Shown piece by piece: positions 63,030 through 64,000 of a DNA stretch of 64,000 nucleotides. Position 1 is the stretch's first letter; the number at the start of each line of letters is the position of its first letter. The translations under genes and the position numbers were made by a program. A model generated the notes under the pieces. It saw nothing but the letters and a program-made list of their open reading frames with translations. It made no database searches and was not told where the DNA came from. Source of the DNA: Parahaliea mediterranea (lineage in GTDB: Bacteria; Pseudomonadota; Gammaproteobacteria; Pseudomonadales; Halieaceae); assembly GCF_017255185.1 (NCBI RefSeq), contig NZ_JAFKCZ010000006.1, forward strand, positions 248,001 to 312,000, given 5' to 3'.

Positions 63030-64000
63030 TTATTGGGCTGCTCGCAACCTCGCTTCGCGTAGCGCACTTCGACGGACTTTACCCGCATCGTTGCGAAGCG
63101 GACGGTTCACGTATTCAAAGCGATGAGGTATTTTATACGGTGTAATCAGCGCTTCCAGGTGTGACTTTAGAACTTGGTCGTCCACCGAGCCCGGCTCACA
63201 GTCCACGATAGCATGTATCAACTGCTCAGATTGTTCGTCGGGCAGGCCAATGACCGCACACGACCTTACCGTGGGATATTTCTCGATCGCCCCCTCTATT
63301 TCGGCGGGATAGATGTTGCGGCCATTCACGACGATCATATCGGCACGCCGATCAGCCAGGTAGAGGTAGCCCTCGTCATCCAGGTAGCCCATATCGCCAA
63401 CCGATTCCCAGCCGTCCTCGGTCCTTCTCGATTCTGTACCCCGGTAGACATAGGTCGACCCCGGTCCGGAAACAGGCATAAAGTATATCTCGCCAATCTC
63501 GCCCGGGGGGCATTCCTTGTAGGCTTTATCAAGAATTTTAATGCGGCAATACGGTAGTGGCTTACCTACCGATCCCGGGTGCTGCAACCACTCATGTCCA
63601 CTGATGAAGGTGCCCCCGATACGCTCACTGGGCCCATACGCCTCATGCATGACATCCGGCCCAAGCCACTCTATCCAGGCTCGCATCAACCACCTTGGCA
63701 ACGGAGCACCACCACTGATTACCATTTCCAGGCTGGAAAGGTCATAGCGTAATCGAACGTCCTCGGGTAGATTCCAGATTCTTAACATCATCGTGGGAAC
63801 CAGGGTGATTCTGTCCACACGATGCCGCTCAATGAGTTGGAGAAACTGTTCGGCATCAAAGCGCCGCATAAGAACTACTGTGCAACCGTTAAGAATCCCT
63901 TGCCATACCGCGGTGAAAGGCGTTGCGTGGTATAAGGGGCCAGGTACTACAGCGGCATCTCTAGCCTGAAACAAGGACAGTACACTGCCGGCGTCCAATT
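63030..64000 (-). CDS. AMP-dependent acid:CoA ligase, 5' end outside window
   Basis: The C-terminal about 323 residues of an ANL-superfamily ligase; the frame is open to the window edge, so the true start and the phosphate loop are missing. Visible parts are YGPSERIGG (adenine site), GDMGYLDDEGYLYLADRRADMIVVNGRNIYPAE (hinge region), and the C-terminal lysine within NDAGKVRRSAL. It is a third CoA ligase of the island and is transcribed in the same direction as the unit after the 313-base gap. Confidence 0.92.
   Translation of the reverse strand, partial: LDAGSVLSLFQARDAAVVPGPLYHATPFTAVWQGILNGCTVVLMRRFDAEQFLQLIERHRVDRITLVPTMMLRIWNLPEDVRLRYDLSSLEMVISGGAPLPRWLMRAWIEWLGPDVMHEAYGPSERIGGTFISGHEWLQHPGSVGKPLPYCRIKILDKAYKECPPGEIGEIYFMPVSGPGSTYVYRGTESRRTEDGWESVGDMGYLDDEGYLYLADRRADMIVVNGRNIYPAEIEGAIEKYPTVRSCAVIGLPDEQSEQLIHAIVDCEPGSVDDQVLKSHLEALITPYKIPHRFEYVNRPLRNDAGKVRRSALREARLRAAQ

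Overview
This 64 kb window is dense protein-coding chromosomal DNA of a Gram-negative bacterium. It encodes three TonB-dependent receptors, an RND efflux pump, outer-membrane and lipoprotein genes, a DUF3192 lipoprotein and many acyl-CoA catabolic enzymes. This suggests a heterotrophic, probably marine gammaproteobacterium (a Halieaceae/Cellvibrionales-like relative is my guess; no rRNA or tRNA gene is present to test it). I found no CRISPR array. The only toxin-antitoxin system recognised is one VapBC pair.

Layout. 1-3.2 kb: a partial amidase, a HIT-family protein, a glutathione S-transferase, a DUF3192 lipoprotein and an AlkB-type demethylase. 3.2-18.1 kb: what looks like one peptide-utilisation locus. 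It holds a proton-coupled peptide transporter, a beta-lactamase-fold serine hydrolase, a secreted beta-propeller/amidohydrolase fusion, a class III omega-aminotransferase with a TonB receptor, a P1-family (DmpA/BapA) peptidase with a PepSY membrane protein, a PaiB-like flavoprotein and a LysR regulator. Four promoters of this locus share one sequence motif at a nearly fixed distance from the -10 box, so they are probably one regulon. 12.9-13.5 kb holds a decayed IS4-type transposase and a REP-like palindrome. 18.2-23.0 kb: a split YedE-type sulfur transporter, a truncated isomerase fragment, three AT-richer orphan genes and VapBC.

23.1-29.1 kb: a tightly overlapping four-gene operon (AruI-like decarboxylase, AruH-like aminotransferase, M20 carbamoylase-type hydrolase, guanidine-modifying deiminase-type enzyme) divergent from a LysR gene. 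I propose that it carries arginine, or another guanidino acid, through transamination, decarboxylation, deimination and decarbamoylation. 29-40.8 kb: a DUF2235 hydrolase, a Baeyer-Villiger-type monooxygenase, an AraC/PaaX regulator pair, an enoyl-CoA hydratase and CoA ligase separated by a triple palindromic repeat, and an RND efflux pair.

From about 41 kb to the end the base composition is visibly less GC-rich. Genes there encode an MFS transporter, two paralogous TonB receptors flanking a D-aminoacylase-type amidohydrolase, an epoxide hydrolase and a metallo-beta-lactamase-fold hydrolase. They are followed by a long leftward cluster of CoA ligases, acyl-CoA dehydrogenases, ACMSD-type amidohydrolases and a DUF2889 protein. 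This reads as a horizontally acquired catabolic island for an unidentified, probably cyclic or branched, carboxylic acid.
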